Of a stretch of DNA of 64,000 nucleotides, positions 28,401 to 43,400 are shown in pieces. This stretch comes from Albula goreensis (taxonomy: Eukaryota > Chordata > Actinopteri > Albuliformes > Albulidae), in the NCBI GenBank assembly GCA_022829145.1, contig CM040743.1:35257841-35321840 (forward strand), given 5' to 3'. A program made the position numbers and the translations under genes. Every line of letters starts with the position of its first letter. The first letter of the stretch is position 1. Below the pieces are notes generated by a model. That model saw only the letters and a program-made list of their open reading frames with translations. It did not search any database and was not told the DNA's origin.

Positions 28401-31400
28401 GTCCATCAAGCCCTGTTCCTGGTGCTCTAAGTGGCCTTTCGGCTGTGTCACTTCATTCAGTCTCTTTCCTATCTGTTTGAGTGAGGGATAGACCACTGTA
28501 TGCACAGGTAGGGTTTTTGTATCACATTCCACCACATGTTTATGCTCATACAATGGGGTAACTTGTGTCAGACACCCCAAAAATGACACACCAGTAGGAC
28601 ACAATTATGCAAAGAAGAAAGGGGACAAAAATGGATCACATAAAAAATACAAAAACAAAAATTATGCTTGACTGAAATTGTATGTTCTATTGTATGTTTT
28701 TTTTTTTTTTAATGGAAGTTTGTATACTGTATATTCTAATTTCACCGAAAGCAAATAATATACCAAATCATTTTTTTGCAATAAAATACCTTCTCAAAAA
28801 TGTTCATGATGGATAAGACAGACAACCCGGTTAAACAAAGATAACCAAAGAGCAAGAGGGGACCAACTCTCTCTCTCAAATCCCAGAACCAGGAAAGTAG
28901 CAAGGTCATAGTATGGCTTGTTCTGCCCTGTTATTAATGAAAGAAGTTAATTCTGTCATTATAACCCATGTCCTTTCTGTCTCTGGTGGTATGGGAGGCC
29001 AGTTAAGCTACGTTTGTTTTGTATGCTGTTAATGTACTTTTCATCTGACTCCTCTCCAATCACGGAGGCATGGTTGTTAATAAAAGAGGCCCTCTGCGAA
29101 ATGGCTTTTGATTACAAACACTCTGTTTTGTCCCTTGTCACCACGCATCAAATTACCCATGCCAAAATTCACCATTACCCATGCCAGAGGTCTCTCCTTC
29201 AAGACAGACCTGTAAGTCTTACAGATACTGTAGATAGTGAGGTTTTTTTTTCAGTACTGTAAATTTTAGTATGTTCAAACCAATGATCCATGTAAAGATG
29301 GGTGCCACTTACAGGCTTGCTAACTGAAAAAAAAAACATTCTTCATCCCTCCTTTAAAAGAGAATTAGAATCAGAATAAACTAGATGTGGTATCAGGAAA
29401 AAGCAGCTTTAGACTGTGCCAAGTCCACAGCTGTTTACAAGAGCTTCTCCTCTCGTAAACAACATTCTATTCCATAATCCATAATACTCCAGTCATCACC
29501 GTAATACAAGTTGATTAGTGCAAAGCGATAACTTGGACTCAGGCACGGACAGCGTAAATTGATCCAGTCCTGTAAAGAAATTACACGATGCAGTAAAGCT
29601 GTGAATTATACATCCATCTATGAGACAGGCTTTCAGACCTGAAGAGCTTCTGAGCAGAAAGTGTGAAATTTTCAATGGTAAAAACCATTCATATGGGACC
29701 TTCAAGCTCTCGGCAAAAAAGTCTTTTGAGAGAACAGGGAGCAGAAGTCTCTTTTCCCCCCTAACCACCAACTCGCTAAACACCAGATCTTTTATCAAAC
29801 ACTCCATGGAACGAATAATTCTGGAGGTAGCATTCCATTTACGCCATATTTTCCCACAATACATAGTTTGCATTATTAAAATGACAGTATCTCCTTTTAT
29901 AAGATGTACATGAATTTCTGTCCTTGGTAGCATTGAAATTCAATCAAAAAGTCTTCATTCTGCCCCCCAAGAAAGTAATTTAATTTCTGTTAAACATCTG
30001 AATGTTATTTGTACTCTGGCAAGGTTTTTAATATGTGGTGGATGAAAATGCCATTATTCTTTCACTGGTTGTATTTCTTGCGGTGACTGACACAGCTCCA
30101 TCAAAATGAACATTGGTAATTGTTCAGCAAGAATGACAAGGGTAAAAATAAAGAAGTGTTCTGTGCTCTTTCAACATTTTTCTTTTGTAAAACAGCATAA
30201 TAGCCATCCTCTGTTGTCCAAAATTGTCTACCTTTTTTGGTCTGCGTCTTGATAAAATAAATACCTAAATGAAATATTGAAAGGACACATTTTTTATTTT
30301 GAATGAATTTTTAAATGAGATTTCTTCTCTCAACAATCAAAAAAGCATATTAACTAAATCACTGTCATTGTATATATGTGTGGGTGTGTGTGCATATATA
30401 ATATATAGTTATTCTTTTATACACTACTATATTCATTATTTTATCTATTAAACATGGGTCATGGGTTTGTTATGAACATGCTTATATAGACCTGTAACAT
30501 GCTTACATGCTTAAAGGTGTTTAACCTTTCATACACCAAAAGGGTGTAGCCAAAAGGTATGATGAATAAGACCCTTCCTGTGCAGCACTGAAGAGGAGGA
30601 GGACGCACAGCCAGTCTTAATGAGGAGCAGACTAGCCCGCTGACTCATAATAAGGGACAATAAAGAAATCTCACTCACTCTGATTGAACTTTATTAAGAA
30701 GAGCACAAACCAAGTTTCTCAAACGAGAAACGCTCCTCTACAAAAACCCAATAATTCGAAAAGCTGAATTTACTGATGCAGGTCTGGATAAGAATGTTGA
30801 GTTAAAAACAGCAATTCAATGTGTTGTATCTTGACCATCATGCCAGCATTTTTCCTTTATTAATATCTCTCAGTCTTTGTGTCAGGGTTTGCTGTAGCCT
30901 GACTGTAAGTAGCTGTAGAGTACAGTACTGTAATCAGAGACCCACCTTTTATAAGCATAGTGAACAAAGTTTGATGTGATCTGCAGGGCCTGAGCATTTA
31001 CTCTAGTGTATGTCCAAGCCAGTTACAAGATGTTGGTGCTTTGGTTGGGTTTGGCCTCACTCCTGCTGCCAGCCAAATAAAACCGAAATCATTTCCTAAT
31101 CAGGATTAAATTATGGTCTCAAATGAATCGCCCACAAAGCACAAGTATATCCATGAACGTAATTAAAGAGGCACTGTGTCACTTAATGTGGTTGCAATTA
31201 GAAGGTTTCTAACTCTGTATGTTGACATTTCGCCATAATGTTGTGCCGAGGCAACTGGAATGTTCCATTAATTTATTTTGAGGAGATCAGATCATCTGTT
31301 ATAGTCCAACGACAAAGTTTTATTGGGCGCTTTGGGCTACACTAAACATTCACAAGGATCATATCTATGCCTTCTAATTTGAGTTTGGTGTTGATGTGTT

Positions 31401-34400
31401 ATGTAAAATATTGTAATTAGCAGTGTTCACTGATCACTGTTCTAATACCTTCTTTAAAAATGATAGATCAAAATGTGTTATGTTAAATTTATAAACTCTG
31501 GCAGAAACATCCCCAACATCCTGAAAGGGGCATAAATAATCAGGCATGTTGAGACAAAGAACTGCATTTAAATTTTTGTCCTGCAATGACCTGTATGCAC
31601 CACGAATGACCCATTCTTATGAGGAGTGGAGCTGAACCGCTACTGCATGTTTTTCAATGACATTTTCCAAACCGGGAGTCATGCTGGGACTTTGTCTGGT
31701 CAAGAATGAATAGTCCTGCATTTTAAACAAACAGTTCAATACAAAATAATACCTTCTCAGCAGTGCTTGCACATTTGCCACAAAAAACAGTTTGAGTATA
31801 CAGGAAATATGTGAGATAGCTGCAGAATGAGGGCAGGAACAATTCCCCCCGCGCGTGGCGATGTCGTGTTTCGGATAGTTAATTTTTAAATCGAGCCCAG
31901 GGGACCACTAGGATGCACTATGGCCCAAATTGATGTGTCAGGTTTAATATCCAGGATCCAAGAGACCCCAGTTAGGACAAACACTCACCTACCTGTGAGT
32001 CAAGACATGAAATCCTGGATTATGTAAAGATTTATCTTAAATTCTAATGTTATGCTTATTTAAAATAATGAAAATAAAAGTCAATACACCTTAAAATGTG
32101 ACCTTGAAGTACCAAAAGTAAAGGCCCACACCACAAAAATGGCCCAGAAGAGAATGATTCATACAAAACCGTTCAACCAAACACCTTCCCTGGGTTCCAT
32201 GCTGTTTTAAGTTGTAACTAGGACAAGTTGCATTCTGGGAGATGTGAATTTGCATGAGCCATCGGAGGATTGTCTTCTGCATTTGACTAAACCCCTACAA
32301 AGACAAAGTGTTGAATTGAGGTTAGGGGGGATGCACAAGCTCGGCATGGCACCACACTGCATGCGTGTAATAGCTTGATAACAGCTACAATGAGTCGGGA
32401 GGGGGGTAATCCTTCTCAAGGATGAACGGCAGGAGATTCTCAGGCAGCCGCCAAAAGAAGAAAACAGGGTCCTCTGATCTGCAGCTTCCGCATCAACCTT
32501 TCATCAAAATCGGGATCGATTTTCAAAATTGCGTTCACTGGATATTTTAGTCTCTAGATTTTTTTTTTCCCGGTTAATTACAGTCTATCTCAATCTCTAT
32601 CTCTAACCTCCTGGGGTTTATATACATGCCAGCTACTAAGTCCCTCCGATTCCAAAACAGAGGTCTTGGAATCATGGGAGGAAGCTAAGGAAGGTGGAGG
32701 GTGAGGGGTGGAAAAAATAAATCATTTTTTTCCCTTTGTTCATGACATCTGAGGACGCAAGAAAGATTTGCCCCAGACAAGATTTGGGTGGCTGCCTGGT
32801 GATCTGTGTATAAGCTATCGTCTTTTCCAAAGCAAATAAATCACATATAGATAGAATGCCCCTGGTATTTAAGAGCTGGGTCCAGATTTGGAAAATAAGC
32901 TGGCGTACAGTTGAATCTTGTTATGCAAACCGTACCACATGTTTTTTTTTTTTTTTCCAATGTTGGATTTTTTTTCCAAAATTGGATTGATTACCCAATG
33001 CTATTTGGCTCCCATTGCAGAGAGACTTTTTCCCTATGCTTGATAATACCCTGAGGTGAATCAATGCATGAACAGCACTATATAAATGCAAATGAAATTG
33101 TATTGCATTGTGGAGCTGCACTGTTCTTGGATATCTATATCCCTTTTGTCAAGGCAAGGCCTTTTTTTCCAGGGATGGAATCAGAGATGTCATCTCATAT
33201 CATTCTCAAATAATGAATAAATAAATAGATAAATAAATAAATAAATAAACCTTAGGCAGGTTGTATCAAAGGAGGCTCTCAGTGAGAGAGCCTCGATTCC
33301 CTTTCCTTAATTATCCGAAAGAGGGTCCTATTCATGTTCCCCACTTGTAGGTGTTTGCGGGAGGCTGTTTCGAACTGTGCTAAGCGAGCCGGGAGAAAAG
33401 GCGCCATGATTGCGAATCTGATGACTTTCATCTGTGCTGATGACAAATGGCCACGACGGCGCATCGTGCAAACTGGGGGGTGGAGGGGGGGATTAAAAGG
33501 CGTCCGCTCCACGCACTGCATTTCATTAACAAACACATGTTGAGAACGACTCCAAAGAGGGCTGCCTAGCGCTGCTTGCCCAGAACATGGAACGCATGCT
33601 TTTCCCCCTTCCATTATATTTAATTTTGTTTCAACAGCCATTGATGTGGGGTGGAAAAAATGGGTGGGTGTGTTTGGGTAGGGGCGGTGGGGGTGGGGGT
33701 GGGGGGGTAGAATCCGAAGCACATTCGTGATGGGCTGACACACGTATCCCAGCGGCGGGGTGGAAATAGCGCAAGCTTAGTTGTACCCGGGGCAGAGAAA
33801 AAAGGCGGTCCCAGCCTGTTCCTCATTAAGTGCACGTTTAGAGTGGGGGGAGGAGGCAGGGGGCAGGGGAGAGGGGGTGAAGCACAAGTTGGTTTTGGCA
33901 GCGCGGCAAGGAAATGTAAATGGGTTCCAGCAGCCCGGCTGATTGCCTCGAGTTCTGGGGAAGGCTGTGCAAAGGACCCACGCCAATTAGGAGAGATTCA
34001 AAGGCCTCCCTCTGGGGAGGTGTCCAAGAAGGAGTGGAAATAAGATGGGCTGCTTCAAGTGGCAGGGATCCTATGGATGGATGAATTACATATATAGAGG
34101 TTGAAGGGAGAAAGACAGATGGATCAAAATTTAAAATGAGGCTTCGCTGAGCTATCACATATTACTTTCATCATCATCATACAGATGTAATATTTGATTC
34201 AAAATTCATCAAAATTCAATGCTTTTAATATTCAATTTTAATTCATGAACTCTCATAGAAAGTTGTATCTAAGTTTCAGTGCTCCCTCAGGCTTTTGATG
34301 CCTAAGCGTTACAGTGATTTATATTTGATTGCGACCCAATGTTTTTCAAATATTGTGCCACATAGGCAAGACAGATCCTCAAAAGACAGTAGACAGTCTT

Positions 34401-37400
34401 TGACAGTAGATCAGGGGTGTAAAATTGGTGACCCAGGTGGCCCTTTGATCACATAAAGTACGAAATAACTTCAAAATACATGAGAATCCTGGTTGAAATC
34501 AGCATAGTATCAGTACTGCTAGTGTCAGTTCTGCTTTTCTACTACTAGAAAAACAACGATGTATTACTTACATCTATATAGTGAAGGCAACTGCTTTCTC
34601 TGCTCACAGACAAATATAGTTCTTCCAAATATTGTTTTATAAATAATACAGGTTGGTGCAGACTATACAAAACGTATATTAAAAAAACTGTCCCCAAGGA
34701 AGCAGTAGATGGTGAATGCTGCTGTTGATATTGACAGAAGAAGTCCACTGCCACACTTCATTCCTGCGGACAAAACTAGAGGCGAACAGGTGCTATGGAC
34801 CGGTAATCTAAAGAAATGTGTTTAATGACCATCCTTTCCCACTAAACCACAAATTATTCACAATGTTGCCTGCCCTGAACATTACTGGGGCCAGTGTTTG
34901 TGAAGTGGCTGGGTGCAATACGTAGACAGGTGTAACATGCGGGTGTGCAGTTGGCTGCTGCTATGAAGTAAAGTTAAAAGGGACACAAAATTTGGAACAG
35001 GATAGGAAGTCCCCGTAGTTGGCACCATACATCATCCAATATGTTTATTTTGATTTTTGCCCCCCCCTGCCTACCCCACACCCCAGAGAGGATGCCCAAA
35101 AATCCCTGAATGATCACATTTGCCCTCCACCATCTGGTTTTGGGGGCTGGGGAGCAGGAGAGGGGGACACTGGGCAGACCCACTGAGCGTGTCGCTAAAA
35201 TCAGCATAGCCTACCGTTGAACCAACTCCAGCTCCCGTCCGCTCTGAGGCAGAGCAGCGCACAGAGAGGGAGAGTCACCGAGGGAACGGACAGAAATAGA
35301 AGACGAACCACGGCCGGTCCCCGCGTGCAGCAGCAATTACACAGCGAGGGACACTGGCTCCTGGGGCTCCAATCGCTCATGCTCTGGCACTTGTTAGGGC
35401 CCCTAATGAAGATGTGCTAGTGGTGAGGATGCTGTGGTCATCCATAATAATTGTTGACATAGCTAAACTAACCCTGGAGACCAAGCCACATGCATAATTC
35501 ATTTCCCCATCAGCACCCTCAAGTAAACTGGACTGGATTCTCTCCTAAGAGTCTCGTCAACGGGAGCGTCCTTCAAAGCGAAAATCCATCAGCATGTGTG
35601 AAAGACCTGCAAGGGCGGTTTACTTCGGGTTATGATGCCGGCCGATTTTAAGCTCTTTTCAAACGTAACTGCTTGGCCAAAAATAATTCTGGTGGTCACA
35701 CCATTGAACTTTCATAAACAATTATGTAATCACAACTCATTCGTATAATGAAGCCCACACGGCATGTTAGCCACTAGGTTTGCACTGAAGTGATTCGGCT
35801 GAAGTACCTTGCTCAAGGCTAAAGGTATAAAGGTATACCCATTGTACTTCCTGAGTGAAGTATAATGGCTATAGTTCACTCAGGGCTCTAGCTACCAGCC
35901 TAGCACCCAGACCTTCACATCTAGCACCCGGTGATAATGCTAGTTGTAAAGAATGGAAATGGAGCTATTGTTTAAAGAGTTGTCTCAGAACAATGGGAAA
36001 GGACATCAACGTGTTCGAGACTAAATGCACATGAACAATGAAGGTAATTAAAGTGGAATCAGAACATGCTGTGTTGTCGGTCCGTGCCGGTGCAGGCATG
36101 GGGTCCTTTTATTCAGGCTCCGGTGCATTTAGCACACAGGCCTAGAGGGCTTAGACTCACAGTAGGGCAAAGACCTCCCCTGTGTATACTTCAGCCCAGC
36201 ACTCAGCCAGTATTTAATGAAGAAAGCCATTATTCCCAGGTAACTGAGGTGTAGTTACACAGAACAAGAAAAAAACACAAAACTTCATTTGAACTGTGTG
36301 GATATGTCACATGAACAAGCTTCATTATGTTAAATCAGATTGACTATGGAGCACAGTAGCTGGATTTAAATGGCCGTGAAGGATTGCTCGCAGTGTGTTC
36401 ACATCTTCATGCAACTTCCATCCTGTGTGTGCTTGACGCTGGTGACTTGAATGTCATTTTCTCTGTCTTGGGTATCATTAGTATACAGTAATCTAGTGAT
36501 CATTAACTTTTGGTTAGGCTATAGTAGAGGAATAGATAAAGAAGCAAATTCTTTATGAAAAGGGGCTTAACTTGTTGGGGCACATCATATTGTCCCCTTG
36601 TGAAAGGACACTTTACTCAAAATGCAGCTTCATAAATGGGATACAAACATAATTCACATATATATTTTGACACATTAAAGATGAGATATAGGTGGCTAGA
36701 ATTGTAATTGGAATGGAATTGCAATGGAAATTTGAGGTGTCAATGCCCTTATTTTTATATATATAAAAATATAGGGCAGGACCTCTGCGTAGTGTTTAAT
36801 CTTATGGCACCCCTCTATCCTGACCAGATAAAAAGAATGATCCATATTGCTGACAAGTGCTAAATAAACCCAAATCTGCTTAGCTGCAGTAGTTTGACAT
36901 TGGATGGGTTCAGAGTGATATGGTTCCTGGCTTTTATTGGAGATTTGAACATATTAATGACAATGAGGATAACAAAAATATTATAGCCTTTGTATACTAA
37001 AATGCAGCCAAAAGCAGTCACCACCATGCCCTAACAGTACGAAAATGATGTATCTATCTACCCCAAAGAGACCACAATACGTTAGGAGCTGACTACTAAT
37101 TTATCCCCAATGACAGTACCTGAAAATACTCTCTGGTTTGAAGCTACAACCCACAATTCTCGGGAAACCTAATCCACGGTATCTACAGCGCAGCCCATGC
37201 AATCAGCTGATGATGCAGTGTCTCAGCCCTCAATAACGGCTGCAGGACACAGCACCGCAGCAGAACGAGATAAAGGGGAGGGCGGCCACACTAATAACAT
37301 GGGCTATGTAAGTGCCGTTACAACAATAGGTACCCCCCTTCCTACACTGCCCCCAACCATTTCCTCCTCGTCCCCCTGAAACCACAAATGTCTGGTCTTT

Positions 37401-40400
37401 ATCTACAAATATGTAATCGCTTGTCAGCCAGGGGAAGACGCACACCATAATCTTAAATTGTTCATTCGAGAGGAATAATTACGGCTTCCTGAAGGTAGGA
37501 TTTCTATGAGATAAAAACAAATGGAGAGGTTATCATAGAATGTGAGGATGTGTCTAACCTTACTGATGCGTGAATTGTGTACAGTAAGTGACTGGAAAAT
37601 TGGATTGCAATGTAAACATATGGATGCATTATCAACGTGAAATTTCATTAATTAACCACAGTACATCTGCAACTGCCTGTACTCTTTTCCTATTGAAGTG
37701 TAAGACCGCAAATCTATCTAATGTGGAAACATTCATTATTGTGGTTCAACGTTGGAGCCACACTGTCATCCAGATGTTTGATTCTCCATAAACTGATTAC
37801 AGCAATACACCGCAGTCCACATTAAAACAATATCTTAAATGCCTTCTTAAATATTGCCGATTGCCTTTGTTTTTCTATCTTTGTAATGCAAGGCAAATTC
37901 TCATGTGACCTTGTTTCTTTTAGGAATATGACATTTATTATTTTTTAAATGGAAAATAGTTTGCATACAATGAAAGTTGTGGAAATTCTGCATGTACTTA
38001 TTACTAATGAGTCCCCAAGAATTAAGTATGAAAGTCTGTGGACTGTGTAGTAAAAAGAGTGACATTTTCTGGGCCAAAGTCATAAAATGGTGGTGTTCCC
38101 AGGAGCAAAGAGAAGCTGTTTCCAACTGCTTGAAAAATCAGTGTTCAGAGATTATACCAGTTAAATAAACGAGCAGTCTGCCAGATTTCTAATTCAAAAA
38201 TGTGACAACTTTAAATTTCCACTCAAATTCCAATGTGCTAGCTATTCCCTTGTTCCATGAGCATGGAATTTATCTCTAATGGCCATTTTAAAACAAATAT
38301 CAATTCACTTATTCATCACTGAGATGATACATTAGACCCCCCACATTAAAAAAAAAGATGACTACAGCTGAACTAAACCTGGGCAAGATTTCAGTTCAAT
38401 AACAATAGGAATATTTAGCAACGTCAACAGTGGCAAACTGCTTAAGACTGTGAGCTTTGAATGTCAATGACAGCTCCCATACCCCCACATGCCCTATATA
38501 TCAAAAAAACTCTACACAACGTTGCCACTCAGATCAGACAGACTGTAATCTTGCAGGTCTATTAGAGGATTCACAGCCCGTAATGGAGGAGACATTTTTT
38601 TTTTGTCTAGTTTGAAAAGTGTTGCAGATTTGAGGCTGTACAGATACCTGAATAGATGATCTGGAATCCTTTCAGCGAAGCACATTTTTTCGTCTTTCTG
38701 CAGCACAGTAAGGCTGGCCAAGGTGGGCCTGTTCTGAAAACGTCTTTGTTGTGTTTCTTCACCCCCACCCCACCCTGACGATCTGGAAGGCGCCAGTCAA
38801 TCAGGCTTATTCTTCGCGTCCCATTTTCAATTTTTTCCCCTCTCCATGTGAATAGCGCCTTTCTCTATTGTGCCAGAGTGCCGCGATGCTCACCTCACAC
38901 AGGGCGATTGCTCTGTCATGGCTCAAAGAAATATATGACAAAAATGGATGCGCAGAAAGAAGCCTTTTCTATGCCTTGAGGTTTCATCAAAGTGACAAAA
39001 TGACTTGTTGCGGCAGAACTATTTCGAACAGGCCTTTGGATGACAAAGGAGCATCGCATTTGTACCCGTGCTACTTCTGCTCGGTTTTTATAAAGGCCCC
39101 AAGATTGTCTCTATTTATGCTTGTAGACCACTCTCTGACATTAGCACCAAAAATATATTAGCATTCACACTTCAGACAAACAGCCAAAATGAGCTCTAAA
39201 ACTATGGGCAATTTCCAATAATAAAATTGGCTAATAAAATTGTGATTAAACTCTTGACATGAATTTTAAGTCTACAGAAATGGAATGAATTGCACAATGA
39301 TCCAATTTCAGGCAGCTGAGAAAACCTAGCACGTGTACAAAGCTCTCTCTGAGCAAAGGCAAGAATCAAAGAGCTAAAAATACATCTTAAGATACACAAA
39401 CAGTTTCCTCTTAAAGCAATTGCTTTGTGGAGTCTGAAACACACCAAGTTACATCAATAAATAAACCCCATTACGTGTCAAGCGTAGTGCACGCAAGTGG
39501 GAGCAGACATAAGTGGGAAGAGGACCTAGAGACAGAAATTAGCTGGGGGAACTGGTCTCAGATCTGTAGACATATAAATGTCCCGATGATCTCAGGCACA
39601 AGTGATGTTTTTCACCTTTATATGCAGACTTTAATTTAACCCAGAGAGACTACATAAAAAGAATGCAGAACTGCACTTCCTTTATTGGTGTTGTTAAATA
39701 AACACAAGGGTGCATATCATAATATGTTTTGCATTTGCTTTTTTATTGCTTTATTGGAATTTGGTTACTGAAATAATCCTACAGAGCATAGGGACCCTGG
39801 TCACCTGTAAACTCAGGGTCTGTCTCTTGGGTACACATGACTCTGGCCCCTGGCACAAGTTTGTAGAAATAATATATTGATCTTGCCTTATGGGCTGCAA
39901 ATGTATAAGTTAGAATCTTCACTATCCCTCTCCCAATCGCATTATCAAGTTGCATACATTTAGATACCTTCCATCTTCAAGCGCAGACTGAAAACTCACT
40001 TTTTCAGGATGTACCTCTCTCCATCCCTCCCTAGCTCCTTTAGTTAGTCTCAGTCCCACTTGTAGTGACCTAATTGTGCTCTTATGATTGTCGTTGATGT
40101 TAATAATAGTCTGTAGTAACCCATAAAGTGAGATTATAATACAGAAGGGACATATGTGTGAATGTGTGCTGTGTATGTGTGTTATATTTATGCTACATTT
40201 ACCTACTAAAGCTATGCATGAATTAAGCAGTGTATCAAACTGGGTTCTTTATGCAAGAGCAGATGTTAAACTTTGTGACAGGAAAAAAATGTTCTTGAAT
40301 TTGGCCCGAATCCATTTATTGAGGGAAAAAAACAGTCAAAGAAAAGCTAAAAGTATGCAGTGTCCCTTAATTGGATGATTGTGCAAATCTTTCCATGCTC

Positions 40401-43400
40401 CTGCTTTCAGTCCTGTCTAAAAATAACTGGGCGACAGTGCGGAGGGGCCCATTCGCTGAGTGCGTCCAAGACCCATCTCCAAATGGGCGCTCTGCCTCCA
40501 GGGCAGCAGGAAGCTATACGCTGGAACAGAAACGGGATTGTGGGTCGGTCACCGCACAGGAAGTGCTGTCTCCCTTGACTGCAAACCTTTGGCCTTTGTG
40601 CCAGAGGGGGGGAAAAATATATCCCGGGTTCCCAGAAAAAATTGGGAAAATGGTCAAATTGTCACAACCGGGGCAGCAGAATCTTTCAATTCAATAGAAG
40701 CGAAAAGTTGCCCGCTGACAAGCAGCCATGTTGACTCACTGAATGTGTCTTGGAATCTTCTCTGGCGGTGAGTGACAGGAAGGCCCATGTACCACATACA
40801 TTTGTGACACGTTTTCAGACAGGGGAGGAGAAAGCTCCAGCAAAAACATGTTCTGACACTGACTTTGAAGGCTCCCAAGCATGCTTTTTAACTTTTTTGC
40901 CATAATCCAGGAGAAGGAGATTTTAAGGCTTGCTTTTAAGGGCATGCATCAGTAGCCCTGAAAATGACCATGTCCCTCAATTACAGAATGTGTAACTCTT
41001 CTACAGTAATAGCACCCAAAGTAATAATATTTATTTTTTACGTGAGTCCAACAAATTTGAGGGATACCCCAGAGTTGTACGCTGTTGTGGTTACAACTCC
41101 AAAATGGGGGCTCATCTTTTACCTTGTCAGAGACATTCTTGGGTAGTCGAGCACAAGATCGATCTAAATTTTGCACCAAGTTGTGAATCATGAAACGCCG
41201 TTTGAAACTTTCTAGCAGACCATAGAACAGAGACACTGATCAGTAATGTATTAACATGTACACCTGTTGTGATATTTTAAGGTTGGGGTTATTCCTTTCA
41301 ACAGTGATCATGTATGTTCAAAGTGCATACAACAAACATTCTCATAAGTATACAAATGTGTCTTTTATTTTAACTCAGACTGATTGAGCTAATTGTAGGG
41401 TTACTCGTTCCCACAGCTGAAATTCACTGTAGGCTCTTACATTTGCACCAGATTTGAGAGGCTGTGTGAGACACAATGGGAAGCCGGCTCTGAAATTCAA
41501 AACTGGAGTGGTCATGCTACATATTTACAGGACTGCCAGGTCAGGACTACAGGAGCGATTATTCTTTCCTACTGGCCCATATCTCTTTTCCCCCTGCAGA
41601 TGCGCCTCCAACTGTTCTTTGACAAGCAAAGAATGAAGGACAATGACACGACAAAAACAAACAGCTGGAATCTTACCACAAGTCAATAAATCTGAACAGG
41701 AAGGAAATGTCTTGTGACAGTACATCTGCACACCAGGGGGATTTCTCCAGGTTGAGCGAATGTTACTCCTCAATATTAATGGAGCAGGTTTCTATAATTA
41801 ACCACATAAAGAGCCAGATACCAGCTCTACCATCTCTCTACTATGGGCTGATCCCAGTGCGGCTCTTTTCCCTTGACAAAAAGGTGTAAACAGGAACACA
41901 CGCGAAAGCAGGAAAGAAAAAAGCTTTTCTGTTCGTCCTGGGAGGTGCTGCCTTCTGATGAGGTAAATTGTCTTTTTGTTTCTGATGAAGCATTCCCTGG
42001 TAGGGATAACAGGCCTGCTCCATCCTGGATAACCAAGTCTGTGGTTCCCAGAGCATCCTTGGAAAGTTCCCACAATATTCAACATTCCCAGGAAAAAGTT
42101 CCCCACATATCAGTTATGTGTGGTTTCTTGGATTTCCATGGAATTCATTTGTTTTAGTCAACATTAGAATATTATTACATTTTATAATTCTTATTAAATA
42201 TTATTTGAATGTTGGATAATCATGTCAACTTTTTTTGGGGACATTTTCAAAAATCTGCCTTGTGAATTGTTTTGGAACATTCTAGAAATATAATTGAAAC
42301 ATATGATGTTCTTCATGACTAAAGATAACCATCAGGGGATCTTGCCAATGAGTTTGTACATGACATGTGTGACATGTTTATTGTCTTGTTTGAAACACAA
42401 ACAATATTTCAGGACTGTTTGGGGAATGTTCTCGTCATAATGTTATCTCACATCCAAGTGAGAATCCAACCACAATGTGCCCCAACTTTCCCAAAACAAT
42501 TGTTGCCCAGAGAAATCATGACAAACCCTCTTAAATAAACAGAAATGGGTGATAAAGTAGAGCATTACTGCTTTCCATGTATCTATCATTCAGAATAAAT
42601 CATTAATCCTTAGAAAGTATAATCCAATATTAATGTTAAGAGGCATTGTATGTATGTGGAACATGAAGTACAATACTATAGAGCAGTTGGTCTTCTATCT
42701 TTGGTAGATATAAATAATAAAATCTCTGAAAACTGCACATTCTTGGCAATAGGACAGATGTCAGATAGACAACACTGTGCTCAGTGCTGTTGTGTTCTCC
42801 AATATATTATTAGGATCATGAGATTTTCTGAGCTTTGTATCTCAAGATACATTGGGCTGACTGTGCACCAGACATCGACATAGCCAGCTCATTCAGATTA
42901 ACAGGTCTTAATTAAACTCTACACCCCCTAATTAGCTAGAGGATTTATAATGCGATTGGTAATGACTATCAATCTACATCCAGACCCTTCAGCAAAAAAA
43001 TGGGCACACCCTCCAGTTATATAAGAGTTACACTGAGCCTGAGGAATATTATTGTTATTATTATTATTATTATAATTATTATTATTGAGGGAATCTAATT
43101 GAGGGAAACTAATATAGTTACTGTGTCATCACATGTCCTGGACATAAGCATGCTGCTACATATAATGAACAGATGGCTGTATGTTCTGTGCTGGGACATA
43201 CAGTTTTGTCCTAAAACTTTACAATGTTGAGAGAACTTGCTTTAACATTGACTTCCATCGTAGAAGTTAGTCTCCAAACCCCCTCAAACTATGTGCATCC
43301 CTGGACACTTTGAGTAAGACAAAGAAAGCCTTTTCTTCTTCAGATACAAAACATTTCCTTTTCCTTTTTTTATGTAGTTATATATAAGTATATATTTTCA

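Noticed and set aside
29496-29933. 145-codon minus-strand open frame
   Set aside because: The opposite strand is also open, no domain is seen, and there are no exon-type splice signals.
33279-33743. 154-codon minus-strand open frame
   Set aside because: Runs through a G-rich tract and gives proline/histidine-rich low-complexity sequence without domains.
34411-34450. CAGGGGTGTAAAATTGG as an hAT terminal repeat
   Set aside because: Only one weak end is visible, with no matching inverted end or target duplication.
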